From contig NC_005363.1 of assembly GCF_000196175.1 (NCBI RefSeq), positions 1,860,001 to 1,924,000 of the forward strand: DNA of 64,000 nt. Reading direction: 5' to 3'. The first letter of the stretch is position 1. Every line of letters begins with the position of its first letter. The notes beneath the pieces were generated by a model. That model saw only the letters and a program-made list of their open reading frames with translations, had not been told where the DNA came from and did no database searches. A program made the position numbers and the translations under genes. Below are positions 42,382 through 51,328 of this stretch, in pieces. Source of the DNA: Bdellovibrio bacteriovorus HD100. GTDB lineage: Bacteria; Bdellovibrionota; Bdellovibrionia; Bdellovibrionales; Bdellovibrionaceae.

Positions 42382-43898
42382 TGGGCAAGTCCTGTCTGTT
42401 CCAGATTGGTGCGGATGAAGTTCAGATATTCTTCCGCGGTCTCGAATGTGGTTTTCATTTTGAACTGACCGCGGCTGCGGTTTTTTTCAAAATACGCCTG
42501 CAGATAGTCTGCATTCATGATCTGCACTTGTGCTGGGCCCAAAACACCCACTTCGCGGCAGTCATGGTAGTCGCCATTAAGCTTTTGCATCTGTTGATCC
42601 AAAGTGGCTGCCAAAGATTCCACGTTAATGTTCGCTTTTTCTGGAACGAACAGTGTCCAAAGATAAGCCGCTTTGCCGTTATTCAGAACCGGAGACAGGA
42701 AGAAGTGGCGCATATCCACATTAAGAGAGTTTTTGGTATTCAAATAACAATCCAGAATTTCATCATCGCTGACTTTCTCTGCGGCCAGGTTCATGCCAGT
42801 GGACTTGCGGCCGACAAACTCAAACACCAGATCGCCGTTGTTCAGGTCAAAGCTAACAACATCTTTCATGCAATAGTGAATCATTCCATTCGGAGTGCCG
42901 ACGTTCAGATAGTAAGCCACGCCCATTTCGATCTGGTGCAGGCCCACGTTCTTTTTTGGTCCATTGACCGGAGTGAAAGAATAAATCAGGTCCGGGTTCA
43001 GGAAATAGCGCTGACGGCCGTTTTCATACTTTTCGTATGGCAAACCGATAGCAGCCTCTGTTGCCGCATATACGCCGTAATAGTTCAGTTCATGGCCCAC
43101 CAGACGGTCAATACGCTCCTGGTATTGTTTGATCGGGGTGGCTGCATAAACGAAGACTTTCAGGTTCGGCCAGATTTCATTGATGTGAGTCTTGCCGGTT
43201 TTTTGCAAAACCGCCTCAAAGATAGAGATGATATAAGTAGGGATTCCGCTCACCACTTGAATGTCCTGCTGGATGGATTCGTTAACCAGCATTTCAATCT
43301 TTTTGTCCCAGTTGGAAATAGCCAGCACCTCCCGGCAAGGGAAGGTGTTTTTGGCCAAAGCCTTTGGAACACGGGTGGACAGAATCCCGGAAATGTAACC
43401 AAATTTAAAACCATTTTGCGAATACAGGTACGGATCAGATCCGAATGTCAGGCGTCCTGCTTGAAGCAGATTGATGTTGGGCTCCAGAGTCGACAACTTG
43501 CTGGCGATACGCTTCTGGGATTTGATGAACATGCGGATCATGCGTTCATTATAAGGTACTCGTTTGGAGTCCTTGCCAGAGGTGCCGGAAGAAAGACCGA
43601 AATAGTCCGCTTTGTCTTTAAATAGAATGTCTTTATGACCTGCGGCGATCATGTCCACATACGGCGCATATTCGTCGTAGCTCAACACGGGAACGTGGTT
43701 CACAAACTCTTCATAAGAGTGAATGTGGGACAGGCGCAGGTCCTTATAGATGCGGGTGCCGGTCATGGCGCGCTTCAGACTGGCAAAGTTCTTCTCTTGT
43801 TTAGAGAGCAGGTCTTGATGATTCACGGTCATTCTTTGACCGTATGTTTTCAGGTATTTTTGACCCAGGGACTGGACAACATGATTCACTGCGAACAT
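42378..43898 (-). CDS. GH3-type acyl-acid amido synthetase (ANL superfamily)
   Basis: 506 residues, no signal peptide. GH3 enzymes adenylate a carboxylic acid, then join it to an amino acid through an amide bond. Visible: the P-loop SSGTSGKDSK (103-112), the YGVYAATEAAIG motif with T280/E281, and the C-terminal hinge MKDVVSFDLNNGD (D346) with FVGRKSTGMN (R364) and AEK (K375). First described in plants for auxin and jasmonate conjugation; bacterial substrates are largely unknown. First gene of a three-gene operon; AAGGAGTTTTTT precedes the ATG. Confidence 0.87.
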   Translation of the reverse strand: MFAVNHVVQSLGQKYLKTYGQRMTVNHQDLLSKQEKNFASLKRAMTGTRIYKDLRLSHIHSYEEFVNHVPVLSYDEYAPYVDMIAAGHKDILFKDKADYFGLSSGTSGKDSKRVPYNERMIRMFIKSQKRIASKLSTLEPNINLLQAGRLTFGSDPYLYSQNGFKFGYISGILSTRVPKALAKNTFPCREVLAISNWDKKIEMLVNESIQQDIQVVSGIPTYIISIFEAVLQKTGKTHINEIWPNLKVFVYAATPIKQYQERIDRLVGHELNYYGVYAATEAAIGLPYEKYENGRQRYFLNPDLIYSFTPVNGPKKNVGLHQIEMGVAYYLNVGTPNGMIHYCMKDVVSFDLNNGDLVFEFVGRKSTGMNLAAEKVSDDEILDCYLNTKNSLNVDMRHFFLSPVLNNGKAAYLWTLFVPEKANINVESLAATLDQQMQKLNGDYHDCREVGVLGPAQVQIMNADYLQAYFEKNRSRGQFKMKTTFETAEEYLNFIRTNLEQTGLAQ

Positions 43899-43963
43899 AA
43901 AAAACTCCTTCGTTGGAATGGAGGCAATCTATTTCGATTTAGGGCCGTTGTCGCTTTAACGCG

Positions 43964-43990
43964 TTGACAGTAAATGAGGGTTTTTGTCGA
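43964..43990. promoter_or_regulatory. Operator-like repeat, copy 1 (TTGACA-N15-TGTCGA)
   Basis: Inverted-repeat site in the divergent GH3/TetR promoter region. It shares TTGACAG, ten bases, then TTTTTGTC with copy 2. The starts of the two copies are 42 bases apart, about four helical turns. Probably bound by the adjacent TetR protein. The TTGACA may double as a -35 hexamer. Confidence 0.6.
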
Positions 43991-44005
43991 ATTCGCCACC
44001 TTCCA

Positions 44006-44032
44006 TTGACAGAATTCGGGAGTTTTTGTCAA
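44006..44032. promoter_or_regulatory. Operator-like repeat, copy 2 (TTGACA-N15-TGTCAA)
   Basis: Perfect 6-bp inverted arms. It ends 10 bases before the tetR-like ATG at 44042, so binding would repress that gene as well. Confidence 0.6.
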
Positions 44033-44041
44033 AATTGCAGG

Positions 44042-44548
44042 ATGGCAACTCAATCGAAGGAAGAAATCTATTTTGCGGTCTGTAACGCTATCCTGAAGAT
44101 GGAAGTGGCCAAAGGCCATTTGCAATGGACCTTGTCTGATATCTCCAGGGAATCCAACGTCACCCGGTCCTTGATTTACTACTATTTCGGGAAAGAGAAG
44201 GACAAGGTTCTTGAAGAGGCCTATAAATTCGTCATCTCTCATATCTTCAATATGGAGCGCACCAAGACCGTCGGCATCCGAGAGCGCCTGCGCGACGTCC
44301 TGCGGGACGTGAAAAACATGCCGTACCTGTTCGTGCTTTATTATCTGGAGAAAAATGCCGGGACCCAGTTCGGCAAAATGATCAACGAGGCCGAGGCTTT
44401 GTTGATGAAAGCGATGAAAATCGAGTTCCCGACTTTAAGTGAAATCCAGATCCTGGAGATTTATTTAAAGGAGCTTGGAGCCATCGCGTTCCAGCTGCCG
44501 CCGGAACGGGTCGATGATCTGTTTGCTGATTACATCAAAAAGAATTAG
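44042..44548 (+). CDS. TetR family transcriptional regulator
   Basis: 168 residues from the ATG at 44042; the longer frame from 43964 would run through the operator-like repeats. The helix-turn-helix is TLSDISRESNVTRSLIYYYFG (about residues 31-51), with the typical YYYFGKEKDKVLEEAY. The C-terminal ligand domain is helical and unassigned. Divergent from the GH3 operon, so it is the likely local repressor, perhaps sensing the GH3 product or precursor. Little Shine-Dalgarno (GCAGG directly before ATG), so possibly weakly translated or leaderless. It ends overlapping the RND gene by 4 bases. Confidence 0.9.
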   Translation: MATQSKEEIYFAVCNAILKMEVAKGHLQWTLSDISRESNVTRSLIYYYFGKEKDKVLEEAYKFVISHIFNMERTKTVGIRERLRDVLRDVKNMPYLFVLYYLEKNAGTQFGKMINEAEALLMKAMKIEFPTLSEIQILEIYLKELGAIAFQLPPERVDDLFADYIKKN

Positions 44549-45318
44549 TCCTCTGCCAGCGCTTTCGGTGTAAAGCGCGCAGCCGTCAGGCCCTGGTCAA
44601 TCTTCACCTGGGACAGGACGATGACGGTGGCTCTTTTATTCTGCACATTCTTGATACTGATTTTGGAGGCGCGCATCTTGCCGCCTGCGACTTTTTTGTA
44701 TCCGGTAAAGTCCAGGGTTTTCAGAAGCTTTCCCTGTTTGTCGAAGCATTCCACCTTCACCGGCACATAGTCTGTGGCTGAAACATAGCTGATGATTTTG
44801 GAATAGGACGGGGAGGTTGTGTTTACATCTGACTCGACAATCAGGTATTTCTTTCCGCCAATCTCAGCTTCTTTTTTGATGACGTTTTGTGCGCCCTGAT
44901 CACGGTTGAAATCAAAGTCTTCGGTTGAAAGCTCTGAACCCAAAATGCCCCCCTGGCCTGACTCTCCGGTCAGGCGGCGAGTTTGTTTGGTGGAGGGAAG
45001 GTATATCCACTTGTCTTCCTGCTCCCCCTTTAAGGTGGCCAGCAGGGCGGTGCCCTTGAGGTCCTGGGGTTTTTGCATGCGCACCAAAAGATAATGTTCT
45101 TTTTTCTGCGGGCTGAAGCGCCAGATCTTCATTTCGCGGTCTTTGCTTGAGCCATCCGCTTCGATGATCTTCATCTTCACCAGAAACTGTTCATCCCGGG
45201 AGCGCAGACGCTGACTCATTTCCTCTCCCAGTTTTTCCGTAGTCAGAGGTTGGGCGTGTGTCGGGATCGGGGCCAGTGCCACAAATATTGTCAAAAGGAT
45301 CATTGCGGATGTTGCCAT
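44545..45318 (-). CDS. Possible internally initiated secreted LolA-like protein
   Basis: In frame inside the RND gene, an ATG at 45318 is preceded by AAGGAG at a 6-base spacing, a near-perfect ribosome site. The following residues (MATSAMILLTIFVALAPIP, then THAQP) form a good signal peptide with an AxA-like cleavage site. Initiation here would make a free 257-residue periplasmic protein. Both the fusion and the short product may be made, or a stop codon may have been lost between two ancestral genes. Confidence 0.6.
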   Translation of the reverse strand: MATSAMILLTIFVALAPIPTHAQPLTTEKLGEEMSQRLRSRDEQFLVKMKIIEADGSSKDREMKIWRFSPQKKEHYLLVRMQKPQDLKGTALLATLKGEQEDKWIYLPSTKQTRRLTGESGQGGILGSELSTEDFDFNRDQGAQNVIKKEAEIGGKKYLIVESDVNTTSPSYSKIISYVSATDYVPVKVECFDKQGKLLKTLDFTGYKKVAGGKMRASKISIKNVQNKRATVIVLSQVKIDQGLTAARFTPKALAED

Positions 45319-47586
45319 GACTTTCTCCTTTTTCCACGGTACGGGAGCCAGCAACCAAGGGCAACTTTTCAACAGCGTTGGAAGAAGAATCAAATCCCCC
45401 ACCAGACCCGCGAGCATTGACAAGAGCATGTAAAAGCCAAAGATCCGGTTCATGGCAAAATACGAAGCCAGGAACACGGAGAAGCCGGCAAGCAGGGTCA
45501 AACTTGATATCAGACAAGGATTCCCTTCTCGCCACAGGGTCTTTTCGATTTCGAGTTCTTTGCTATTAGACTTTTTCTGCATATAACGAAGGCGTTCGAG
45601 CAGATACACTGTGTTGTTAAATGCCAATCCCAGGGCGATTGAAAAGATAATGGCAATACTGGGTTTGATGGGAGTTTCTGAGATCGCCAAAAACCCCAGC
45701 AGGGCCGCCGGCGGGACCAGATTGGGGATGCAGGCGACCAGAGCCCAGCGCACCGAGCGGAAGACAAAAACCAGCACCAGAGCAATCGCAATCATCGAGT
45801 GCCAGAAGCCAAAGATCAGTTCCTTGGAAAGCTCATTGTTCAGATGATGAATCGTCGAACCCATGCCGGACACTTCGACAGACATTTGCGGGAAGGCGTT
45901 GGTGGCCTTTTCGCGGATTCGCTCCACTACCTGGCTCAGTTGATTCGAGGGCAGATCAAAGGTGCGCACAGAAATACGGGTATTGGCCGAATCGGTGGTC
46001 AAAAAGTTTTTCAAGGGGCTGGCACTGCTTAAGGAATAAAGGAAGAAAATCTCTGCTGTCGAAGAGCGGCTGGCGGGCAGTCTGGAGTGGTGCAAATTGG
46101 CCGCCGCCACCAGGTCCGGCAGACCCACGACGCTTCCCACACCCTCAATCTCTCGGAGTTCCACTAAAAGCTGATCCAGCCTTGCCATCAGTTGTGGGTC
46201 GTTCCAGGAATCGGAAGGCCCTTTGACTTCAACATCCACTGGAATCATCCCACCCAGTTCGCGGTCGATGGTTTCAGTCGACAGGCGCACCTGATGATTG
46301 GCGGGAAGGTCGTCAAACAAACGCGCTGACCAGGACAGTCCTTGCCCTTTGATAGCCAGAGCAGAGCAGACCAGGACAATCAGGAAAGCCCATATGCCGG
46401 AACGACGGAATAAATACAGTCCCCAGCGCGCTTTGGCCCAGGCCCAGTCGCGGGCTTTGGGTCCCTGCATGAAATAGAGCATGGGGAACAGCATCAGCGT
46501 GGTGACCAGCCAGCCGATCACGATGGCAATTGCCGCCGTGACACCATAGTCGCGAATCAGAGGGACCTTGGTCATCAGCAGACTTAAAAAACCGATCATG
46601 GTGGTGGTCGAGGCAAAGAAATTGGGTCCCAACAGGACTTTGAAGGTGTAAATCACACGTTCCTGGTGAGTCAGGTGGGGCTGGTTCTTTTGTTCTTCGG
46701 CGTACCTTAATAAAGTATGAATGATCAGTGAGACCACATCCACCGTGGTCAAAATTGGAATCGTGCTGGAAAGAACAGAAAACGGAAAGCCAGCCAGAGC
46801 CATCACCGCAAGAACCACAATGTTCGCACAAAGAATAATGACAAAGGAGATAATCAGTGGGGACCAGTTGGCAAAGATCAGCCCCAGCACCAGAAAGCAG
46901 GCGATGAATCCCAAAACCACAAAGTTGCGTATCTCAGTCTGTAGCAGGACGCCGACATCCGTCTGTACGGCGGGGGTGCCGCCGATTTCAATGTGCGCAA
47001 ATGGCACAGCTGCTGTGGCGGTGACTTCCAGGTTCTGGCGCAAATGCAGAAGGTCTTTGGTGTTCAGGGCTTTGATGTTTACAATGACCGACGCCGTGCG
47101 GGCATCCTGTGATATCAACGTTGGAGAGATCAGAGGGTTTGCCAGCGTCTCACGACGCCAGTTTTTTTCCGGAAGATTTTGCAGCAGGGGGCCGACGCTC
47201 AGGCCGTCACTGTTATTGACGGCGCCTTGGACGGTGGCCAGGCTCAGAGTGTTTTTCACCCCCGGAAAGTTGGCAAGAAGTTCTGTGAGTCTTTTCAGAT
47301 TTTCAATTTTGTCTTTGGCGAACCAGTTTTCGCCCGGGTCTTTGATTTTGGCGGTCACGATGAAGGGTTGGGCCTCGGACAGCTGAAAGACCTGTTTGGT
47401 GTGTTCATCTCTTTGCAGAAGTGGATTATCCGTTGGAAGAAACTGCTTCAAACTGTACTGCGTTTGTAAACCGGGAAGCGCGAACAGACTAAGGATGGTG
47501 GTGAAAAAAACAAAAAGAAGAGTAGAAATGCAGAGTGTTTTGACGGAAACTTTTGAAAATAATTTGGCGATTGTCGTATTTATCAT
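44545..47586 (-). CDS. RND/MMPL transporter fused in frame to a LolA-like domain
   Basis: 1013 residues. Residues 1-755 are an MMPL-type RND protein: N-terminal TM, a periplasmic loop, a TM bundle (about 215-370), a second TM (about 395), second periplasmic domain and TM bundle (about 595-740). Residues 757-1013 are a periplasmic lipoprotein-sorting LolA-like domain (WRFSPQKKEHYLLVRMQKP, DKWIYLPSTKQTRRL, GSELSTEDFDFNRD). A thirteenth TM or signal sequence links them, which would place the domain in the periplasm. Elsewhere these are separate neighbouring genes with a DUF1302 barrel, as the barrel here. Confidence 0.88.
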   Translation of the reverse strand: MINTTIAKLFSKVSVKTLCISTLLFVFFTTILSLFALPGLQTQYSLKQFLPTDNPLLQRDEHTKQVFQLSEAQPFIVTAKIKDPGENWFAKDKIENLKRLTELLANFPGVKNTLSLATVQGAVNNSDGLSVGPLLQNLPEKNWRRETLANPLISPTLISQDARTASVIVNIKALNTKDLLHLRQNLEVTATAAVPFAHIEIGGTPAVQTDVGVLLQTEIRNFVVLGFIACFLVLGLIFANWSPLIISFVIILCANIVVLAVMALAGFPFSVLSSTIPILTTVDVVSLIIHTLLRYAEEQKNQPHLTHQERVIYTFKVLLGPNFFASTTTMIGFLSLLMTKVPLIRDYGVTAAIAIVIGWLVTTLMLFPMLYFMQGPKARDWAWAKARWGLYLFRRSGIWAFLIVLVCSALAIKGQGLSWSARLFDDLPANHQVRLSTETIDRELGGMIPVDVEVKGPSDSWNDPQLMARLDQLLVELREIEGVGSVVGLPDLVAAANLHHSRLPASRSSTAEIFFLYSLSSASPLKNFLTTDSANTRISVRTFDLPSNQLSQVVERIREKATNAFPQMSVEVSGMGSTIHHLNNELSKELIFGFWHSMIAIALVLVFVFRSVRWALVACIPNLVPPAALLGFLAISETPIKPSIAIIFSIALGLAFNNTVYLLERLRYMQKKSNSKELEIEKTLWREGNPCLISSLTLLAGFSVFLASYFAMNRIFGFYMLLSMLAGLVGDLILLPTLLKSCPWLLAPVPWKKEKVMATSAMILLTIFVALAPIPTHAQPLTTEKLGEEMSQRLRSRDEQFLVKMKIIEADGSSKDREMKIWRFSPQKKEHYLLVRMQKPQDLKGTALLATLKGEQEDKWIYLPSTKQTRRLTGESGQGGILGSELSTEDFDFNRDQGAQNVIKKEAEIGGKKYLIVESDVNTTSPSYSKIISYVSATDYVPVKVECFDKQGKLLKTLDFTGYKKVAGGKMRASKISIKNVQNKRATVIVLSQVKIDQGLTAARFTPKALAED

Positions 47587-47690
47587 TGGAATGTCTTCTT
47601 TCGATTCTGCTTAAAAAAGTTCCTTTAGATTTTTCAGTTGAAGCCGTAACTTAGAAACAGATGCCTGACATGATGAGGAAACGAAGTTCT

Positions 47691-49190
47691 ATGATGACAA
47701 CAAAACTATCGGCCACGCTACTCACATTCTTAATAACTGTACCCGCACTTTCTAAAACAGTTGTTGAATCAGAGTTCGAATTGAAACTACCTAGACAATT
47801 TCAACAAAGTTTAATTGAAGAAAAGTGGAAAACACTCACGACTCGGGAGTTCTCCGCAAACTGGCAATTTCCTGATCAGCGGGTTGTAAGTCAGGCCATC
47901 CCGGTTGATATCAAAGGCATCGCCATCGATATCAAGACCCGCCTTGAAAAGCCCTCCCTGAGCGGATCCCAGAGCGCGCTGGAACTGTCCTCCAAAGGTC
48001 TGGCAGCGCAACTGAAGATTGCAGAAGTCGTGGTGGATCACGTGGTCGAGCGCAATGTGGGCGGCATTATCGGTCGCTTTCGTGTCCAGGCGCAATGCAA
48101 GGATATCGTTCTGAACATGAAGTCAGGCGAAGGTCAGTTTGCAATGAAAGTGACTCCGAATGTGGGCGGCACTCAGGCCGGTGCTAATGTGGATACGGTG
48201 TCCTTGTCCTGGAACCCGGGGGCCTGGGTGGTGGCCGGGAATGTGCAATGTTCCGGAGCGGAAGGTTTTTCCGACATCTTGATGAATGAGGTGACCAAGA
48301 TCACCAATGACTCTGCCAGTTTCGTTGAGCCCCAGAAAGAGCTTATTAAAAGTTATGTGCAGAAATATCTGGAAGGTGCGACTTTTGATTTTTCAGGAAT
48401 CCGGAAACTGGTGCTGGCTCGTCCGGATATTGAAGTTTCAATGAGGGTCCACGACTTCAAGGACCTCGGCACGGAAGGTTTGCTGGCTAAAGGAACTCTG
48501 GAGGTGATCTTCACTCGTGTCGCTGAAGACTCCCACAAGGTTTTGAAGCTGGACAAAGAGGCTGCGGCAACGGCAAGTTCGGCATCTTTGCGACTGCCCA
48601 AGGATTTTATCAATGTGGTGTTGGGAGAGGCTTATAAAGGAAATACGTGGATGCATCAGATCAGCTCCAACCGGCTTCCGGGTTTTTCCACCATCATGGG
48701 TTCGCGCTTTGTGCAGTTTTTTATCTGGCCAGAGTTGATGAATTATTCCAAGTCTGCGAAGTTCCTGTTTGATTTATATTCTGACAAGGACGTGCAGATC
48801 ACGGGAACCGGCCTGCAGTATTCGGTGAAGGCTTCCATGTACGCCAGGATGCAGGCGCCAAAATCCGGGGCTTATATTCCGTTTATGAACTTCAGTTTGC
48901 CATTCACCTCCAAGGTGACTTTGAAGCTGGATGGCGGGAAGGTGCAGGCGAAGTTTGTGAATCCGACTCTGGGAATGACGGGGATGTATGATTCGACGTA
49001 TGTCTCCCGTTACAGCCCATCCCGTCGTTTCAAGTCTTCAACAATCCGGGATCGGATAATTGATTCCCTGTGGGGGCAGACCGTCAGCATGACCTTGCCG
49101 GAGATTCCGGTGGCAGAAGGTTTGTCGTTGCAGGTGCAAAAAATGCTGACCACGGATTCGTCGGATCTGGTGCTGCAACTGACGCCATGA
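47691..49190 (+). CDS. Large secreted hypothetical protein
   Basis: 499 residues from the ATG at 47691 (GAGGAAACG upstream); an ATG at 47661 would add 10 residues. The signal peptide is MMTTKLSATLLTFLITVPALS. The mature protein is beta-rich with amphipathic strands and few Cys (QAQCKDIV, GNVQCSGAE). I do not recognise the family; a lipid-binding shape is possible given the RND/LolA neighbour but unproven. Divergent from the RND gene with a 104-base gap. Confidence 0.75.
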   Translation: MMTTKLSATLLTFLITVPALSKTVVESEFELKLPRQFQQSLIEEKWKTLTTREFSANWQFPDQRVVSQAIPVDIKGIAIDIKTRLEKPSLSGSQSALELSSKGLAAQLKIAEVVVDHVVERNVGGIIGRFRVQAQCKDIVLNMKSGEGQFAMKVTPNVGGTQAGANVDTVSLSWNPGAWVVAGNVQCSGAEGFSDILMNEVTKITNDSASFVEPQKELIKSYVQKYLEGATFDFSGIRKLVLARPDIEVSMRVHDFKDLGTEGLLAKGTLEVIFTRVAEDSHKVLKLDKEAAATASSASLRLPKDFINVVLGEAYKGNTWMHQISSNRLPGFSTIMGSRFVQFFIWPELMNYSKSAKFLFDLYSDKDVQITGTGLQYSVKASMYARMQAPKSGAYIPFMNFSLPFTSKVTLKLDGGKVQAKFVNPTLGMTGMYDSTYVSRYSPSRRFKSSTIRDRIIDSLWGQTVSMTLPEIPVAEGLSLQVQKMLTTDSSDLVLQLTP

Positions 49191-49196
49191 AACAGA

Positions 49197-50507
49197 TTAG
49201 AAAGAACGACTGAGCGACACTGAATACGAGTCGTTCTTTCCATAAACCCCTAAAGGTGTTTCGGCGGCTCCCTGAATCAGGTCCGCCGTCACGCTCACAA
49301 CCCAGGCATCAAGGAAGCGACGGCTCAGGCCGTACTGTTGATAGGTGCTGCCATGAATGCTGTCATAGAGTCCCAAAAGATTGAAACCCCAGACTTCCTT
49401 CCATGTTATACGTCCGCCGGCCATATAGGCGCTTCGAAAAATTTCTGTAATCGAAAGATTCGAGTCGTTTTTCTTTTCTGTATTCACAAATGAATATTGA
49501 AGAATTCCTATCAGCAGACCGCTTTCTCCCAGCGGGAAGGTTTTTTCAAGGCCCAGCACATTTTCATTGGTCCACTCCTGCAGGTTGGGATTGTCTTCAA
49601 GGCTTTGTGTGTAGCTGCCAACAGCCTTAAAAAGCATGTTCCACTGATTCATCACCAATGAAAGTCCCGTCTGGCGGATGCGATAGTTATAGGTGTTCAG
49701 CAGGACATCAGGATCCACGTCGATCACGGTTTTCGGTGAAACCTGCACAATCGTTCCGGTGACCACAGGTTCCACGAACGGAAAGCTGGCAGCCCCTTCA
49801 TATCCGGAAAGGGCCACATCGACAAACTCCCCCCGGCGCTGCAGGCGGAAGGCATAGTTGTTATCCAGGGCATTCCCCAGGGTCTGCCGGGATGAGTAGT
49901 CATAACGAAGATTGTCGGGAAGATTCAGCAGCAGATCATTGTCGGCCGTCTGGGGGACGAAAATTTCACGGGGAAGCCAGCGGCTTTCAGTGCCCGGCAG
50001 GATCGAGCCGCGATTTTGAGGGATGTAAATCAGATCCAGCTCCCAGTTGCCCATGCTTTGTGAGTACAACAGCGACAAGGCTCCCAGCTTGCGGCTGCGC
50101 AAAGGATCAAAATATTGTCTTGAGTTCACGATATCCACCGGATTGTAGCCGTCGGTCACTCCCCAGGTGATAAGATTATATCCCGCCTGCAGGGACGTGC
50201 TTTCAGTTTGATAGCGGATGTGGGCTTCGGAAGGATCAAAGAAATAGCGTTCTTCTTCAGAGTTGTTGTTCGGAGTCGCGACAAAGACGGGTTTTGCGAA
50301 GAAGCGCCAGGACTCCAGATACTTCCAGTGATAAATCGGGATCAGCTCCAGATCGTAAAGCTCGGAATTGGTGTCTTCGCCATATTCTTCCGGATAGGCC
50401 GTGGCTTCAAGTTTTGAATCCAAATGCAGGCTCCACTCTGTTTTGCGGGCGGCAAAAACAGAGCCGGGCAGGAAGAGGATGACTAAAATGGGAAGCAGCC
50501 ATGACAT
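49197..50507 (-). CDS. Outer-membrane beta-barrel of the DUF1302-like type
   Basis: 436 residues with signal peptide MSWLLPILVILFLPGSVFA. The pattern LQAGYNLITWGVTDGYNPVDIVNSRQYFDP matches the DUF1302 signature, split here as AGYNLITWGVTDGYNP and VDIVNSRQYFDP. Aromatic alternating strands end in a C-terminal Phe (SVSLSRSF), the BAM recognition signal. DUF1302 barrels usually accompany RND and LolA-like proteins, and this one is on the same side of that cluster. Ends 6 bases from the convergent secreted protein. Confidence 0.85.
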   Translation of the reverse strand: MSWLLPILVILFLPGSVFAARKTEWSLHLDSKLEATAYPEEYGEDTNSELYDLELIPIYHWKYLESWRFFAKPVFVATPNNNSEEERYFFDPSEAHIRYQTESTSLQAGYNLITWGVTDGYNPVDIVNSRQYFDPLRSRKLGALSLLYSQSMGNWELDLIYIPQNRGSILPGTESRWLPREIFVPQTADNDLLLNLPDNLRYDYSSRQTLGNALDNNYAFRLQRRGEFVDVALSGYEGAASFPFVEPVVTGTIVQVSPKTVIDVDPDVLLNTYNYRIRQTGLSLVMNQWNMLFKAVGSYTQSLEDNPNLQEWTNENVLGLEKTFPLGESGLLIGILQYSFVNTEKKNDSNLSITEIFRSAYMAGGRITWKEVWGFNLLGLYDSIHGSTYQQYGLSRRFLDAWVVSVTADLIQGAAETPLGVYGKNDSYSVSLSRSF

Positions 50508-50569
50508 TCCTGATAGATCATCATAGCCCCGGACTTTTTTCCATTTAAAGAACTTTGATAGATGGCAGT

Positions 50570-51253
50570 TTAAACCATGGCAAACTTGCGCACGTATTCA
50601 ATGATAGAGCTTTTGAATTCTTCCGGCAGGCCGACAAATCGGAGTCCCGCATAGCCGTCATTGCCGACATAGACCACTTCGCAAGTTGTGTTGATCGTCA
50701 CAAACAGATTCGGGCTGGTCAGAGTGCCTTTGAATCGTTCCCCAATTTGCAGGTTTTGGGCATCATTGACTCCCAGGCCCCCTTCACTGATGGAAATCAC
50801 CCGGCAGCTGAATTCGCCTTTGGGACTTTCGCAGGCCAGGGTGCCCACCATTGGCACGCGGGGGTGGGACCGGCGACTGATGCCGAGGTCATCCACGATA
50901 CGGGGAATGGAATAGATTTCCTTCCACACATTGGAGTTGTCGGAGCAAACATCCACTGTGGAATAATCGGTCATGCCTTTGAGAAAAGAAATCAGGGCGG
51001 AGTATTTCATCGGTGGATGGTCTTTGCCTTCCACACGAACTTTCCAAAGTCCCTCGGGTTCATTGGCGGCCACCGCCACCTGGCTTGAGTCTTTCACGGC
51101 CTGGCGCCATTTTGTCGGCGTCATCCATTCGCTTTGGCCGCGCCCCCAGATCTGAGCTTCTTTGGCGGAGGCCACACGGGATTCCACTTCCTGAACATCG
51201 AAAGGGCCGTTGACCTGTCCATCTGTAAGCACGAACCAGTTTTTTGGATTCAC
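50570..51253 (-). CDS. GYF_2/PilZ c-di-GMP receptor protein
   Basis: 227 residues. N-terminal GYF_2-like fold (NWFVLTDGQVNGPFDVQEV, WMTPTKW). PilZ domain from about 120 with the c-di-GMP motifs RRSHPRVP (RxxxR) and ISISEGGLG (SxxG), so binding should be intact. It is likely an effector of c-di-GMP-controlled behaviour, consistent with the EAL protein elsewhere in the window. GAGGAGCTTC lies before the ATG. Partner unknown. Confidence 0.85.
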   Translation of the reverse strand: MNPKNWFVLTDGQVNGPFDVQEVESRVASAKEAQIWGRGQSEWMTPTKWRQAVKDSSQVAVAANEPEGLWKVRVEGKDHPPMKYSALISFLKGMTDYSTVDVCSDNSNVWKEIYSIPRIVDDLGISRRSHPRVPMVGTLACESPKGEFSCRVISISEGGLGVNDAQNLQIGERFKGTLTSPNLFVTINTTCEVVYVGNDGYAGLRFVGLPEEFKSSIIEYVRKFAMV

Positions 51254-51328
51254 GATGAAGCTCCTCGCAGTTGAGTCTTGTGTTTTATTACAGCGAAAGG
51301 TATATGACTTTGTCTAGGAGAATTACTC

